NCBI GenBank assembly: GCA_019310865.1
Contig: JAFDDL010000480.1
Coordinates: forward strand, 1-5,936
Direction of reading: 5' to 3'
Length of the DNA: 5,936 nt
From: Deltaproteobacteria bacterium
Lineage (GTDB): Bacteria; Desulfobacterota; Desulfobacteria; Desulfobacterales; JAFDDL01
Shown piece by piece: positions 5,662 through 5,936 of this stretch (positions are counted from its first letter, which is position 1; the number at the start of each line of letters is the position of its first letter). Under the pieces are notes generated by a model that saw only the letters and a list, made by a program, of their open reading frames with translations, had not been told where the DNA came from and did not search any database. The position numbers were made by a program, and so were the translations under genes.

Positions 5662-5936
5662 TTCATTAACAGAGTTGGTTAGTAAAACAAAAAAACAGTT
5701 AGATTTGCTTGGCTATGCAGAAGGGACAAAACATCATTACACCCTTATATGGGGTCATTTTTTTGCGTATGCAGAGCAGAAAGGCCAAAACCATTTCTCA
5801 AAAGAATTGGGCAATGCATTCCTGGAAAGCTATTACGGTATTAAGGCCGGCATTAAGCTTTCGGCTAATCAAGTTTTTAAAGTAAGAACAATTACCGTCT
5901 TAGGTGAAATGCTGGAACAAAATTGTTTTCTAAGAT
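5645..5936 (+). CDS. Tyrosine recombinase/integrase, N-terminal part (cut by window edge)
   Basis: From ATG 5645 the frame stays open for 97 codons to the window end. The visible protein begins MNHTTISLTELVSKTKKQ and continues with a helical stretch LGYAEGTKHHYTLIWGHFFAY and KELGNAFLESYYGI. This pattern (helix, GYxxxTxxxY, bulky F/Y helix, then L..AFLE) is that of the SAM-like core-binding N-terminal domain of phage/transposon tyrosine recombinases. The catalytic domain with the Arg...His-x-x-Arg...Tyr residues lies beyond the window, so activity and subfamily cannot be judged. The start is fixed by an ideal ribosome-binding site. The gene is divergent from the intron and M55 cluster, is AT-rich compared with the left of the window, and suggests a mobile element extends to the right. 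Confidence 0.72.
   Translation, partial: MNHTTISLTELVSKTKKQLDLLGYAEGTKHHYTLIWGHFFAYAEQKGQNHFSKELGNAFLESYYGIKAGIKLSANQVFKVRTITVLGEMLEQNCFLR

Noticed and set aside
1..5936. CRISPR arrays, tRNA or rRNA genes
   Set aside because: No regularly spaced repeats, cloverleaf-like sequences or rRNA signatures were seen on either strand.

Overview
The window holds a minus-strand cluster of peptidase-type genes, a complete group II intron just upstream of it on the same strand, and the start of a divergent (+ strand) tyrosine-recombinase gene at the right edge. It is bacterial: Shine-Dalgarno sites are strong (AAGGAG, AAGGA, AAAGGAGG), genes are tightly packed and the intron has a bacterial-type maturase. 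Composition is mixed, with a GC-richer left part and an AT-rich right end. I cannot assign a taxon from sequence alone. An anaerobic, Desulfobacterota-like or clostridial-type host is a guess from the flavour of the genes, not a demonstrated result.

Peptidase cluster (1-3684, minus; transcription order runs right to left). The first gene encodes an M55-family D-aminopeptidase (DppA-like, 3684-2845). Next is a decayed NTF2/SnoaL-like gene (2788-2558) that has lost its N-terminal half and carries an in-frame TAG. It is followed by a second, divergent M55 enzyme (2542-1712) and a DUF885 protein with metallopeptidase-like HExxPGHH and EGWAEY motifs (1681 to beyond base 1). The three intact genes each have a ribosome-binding site. 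The last three genes, including the remnant, are separated by only 15 and 30 bases, so they form a likely operon. The likely theme is hydrolysis of small peptides, possibly ones containing D-amino acids. All catalytic M55 positions are visible in both paralogues.

Group II intron (3726-5560, minus, about 1835 nt). A GTGCGCC 5' end, about 485 nt of 5' ribozyme RNA, a 444-residue reverse transcriptase/maturase without an HNH endonuclease domain, and a domain V/VI 3' end ending in GAT define it. Exon-binding sequences matching the 5' exon (EBS1 and a tentative EBS2) support the boundaries. It sits in the leader of the M55 operon, 41 nt upstream of the first gene's start codon. Its domain V departs from the usual form on the 5' strand, so its activity is uncertain.

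Right end (5561-5936). An 84-nt AT-rich spacer leads to a + strand gene whose visible 97 codons look like the N-terminal core-binding domain of a tyrosine recombinase/integrase. Its start codon and ribosome-binding site lie within an imperfect inverted repeat. The intron and recombinase together suggest that an accessory/mobile region begins here.

I did not find a convincing wholly new system. The best leads are the doubled M55 plus DUF885 cluster with its decayed NTF2-like member, the non-canonical intron domain V, and the inverted repeat over the recombinase start.
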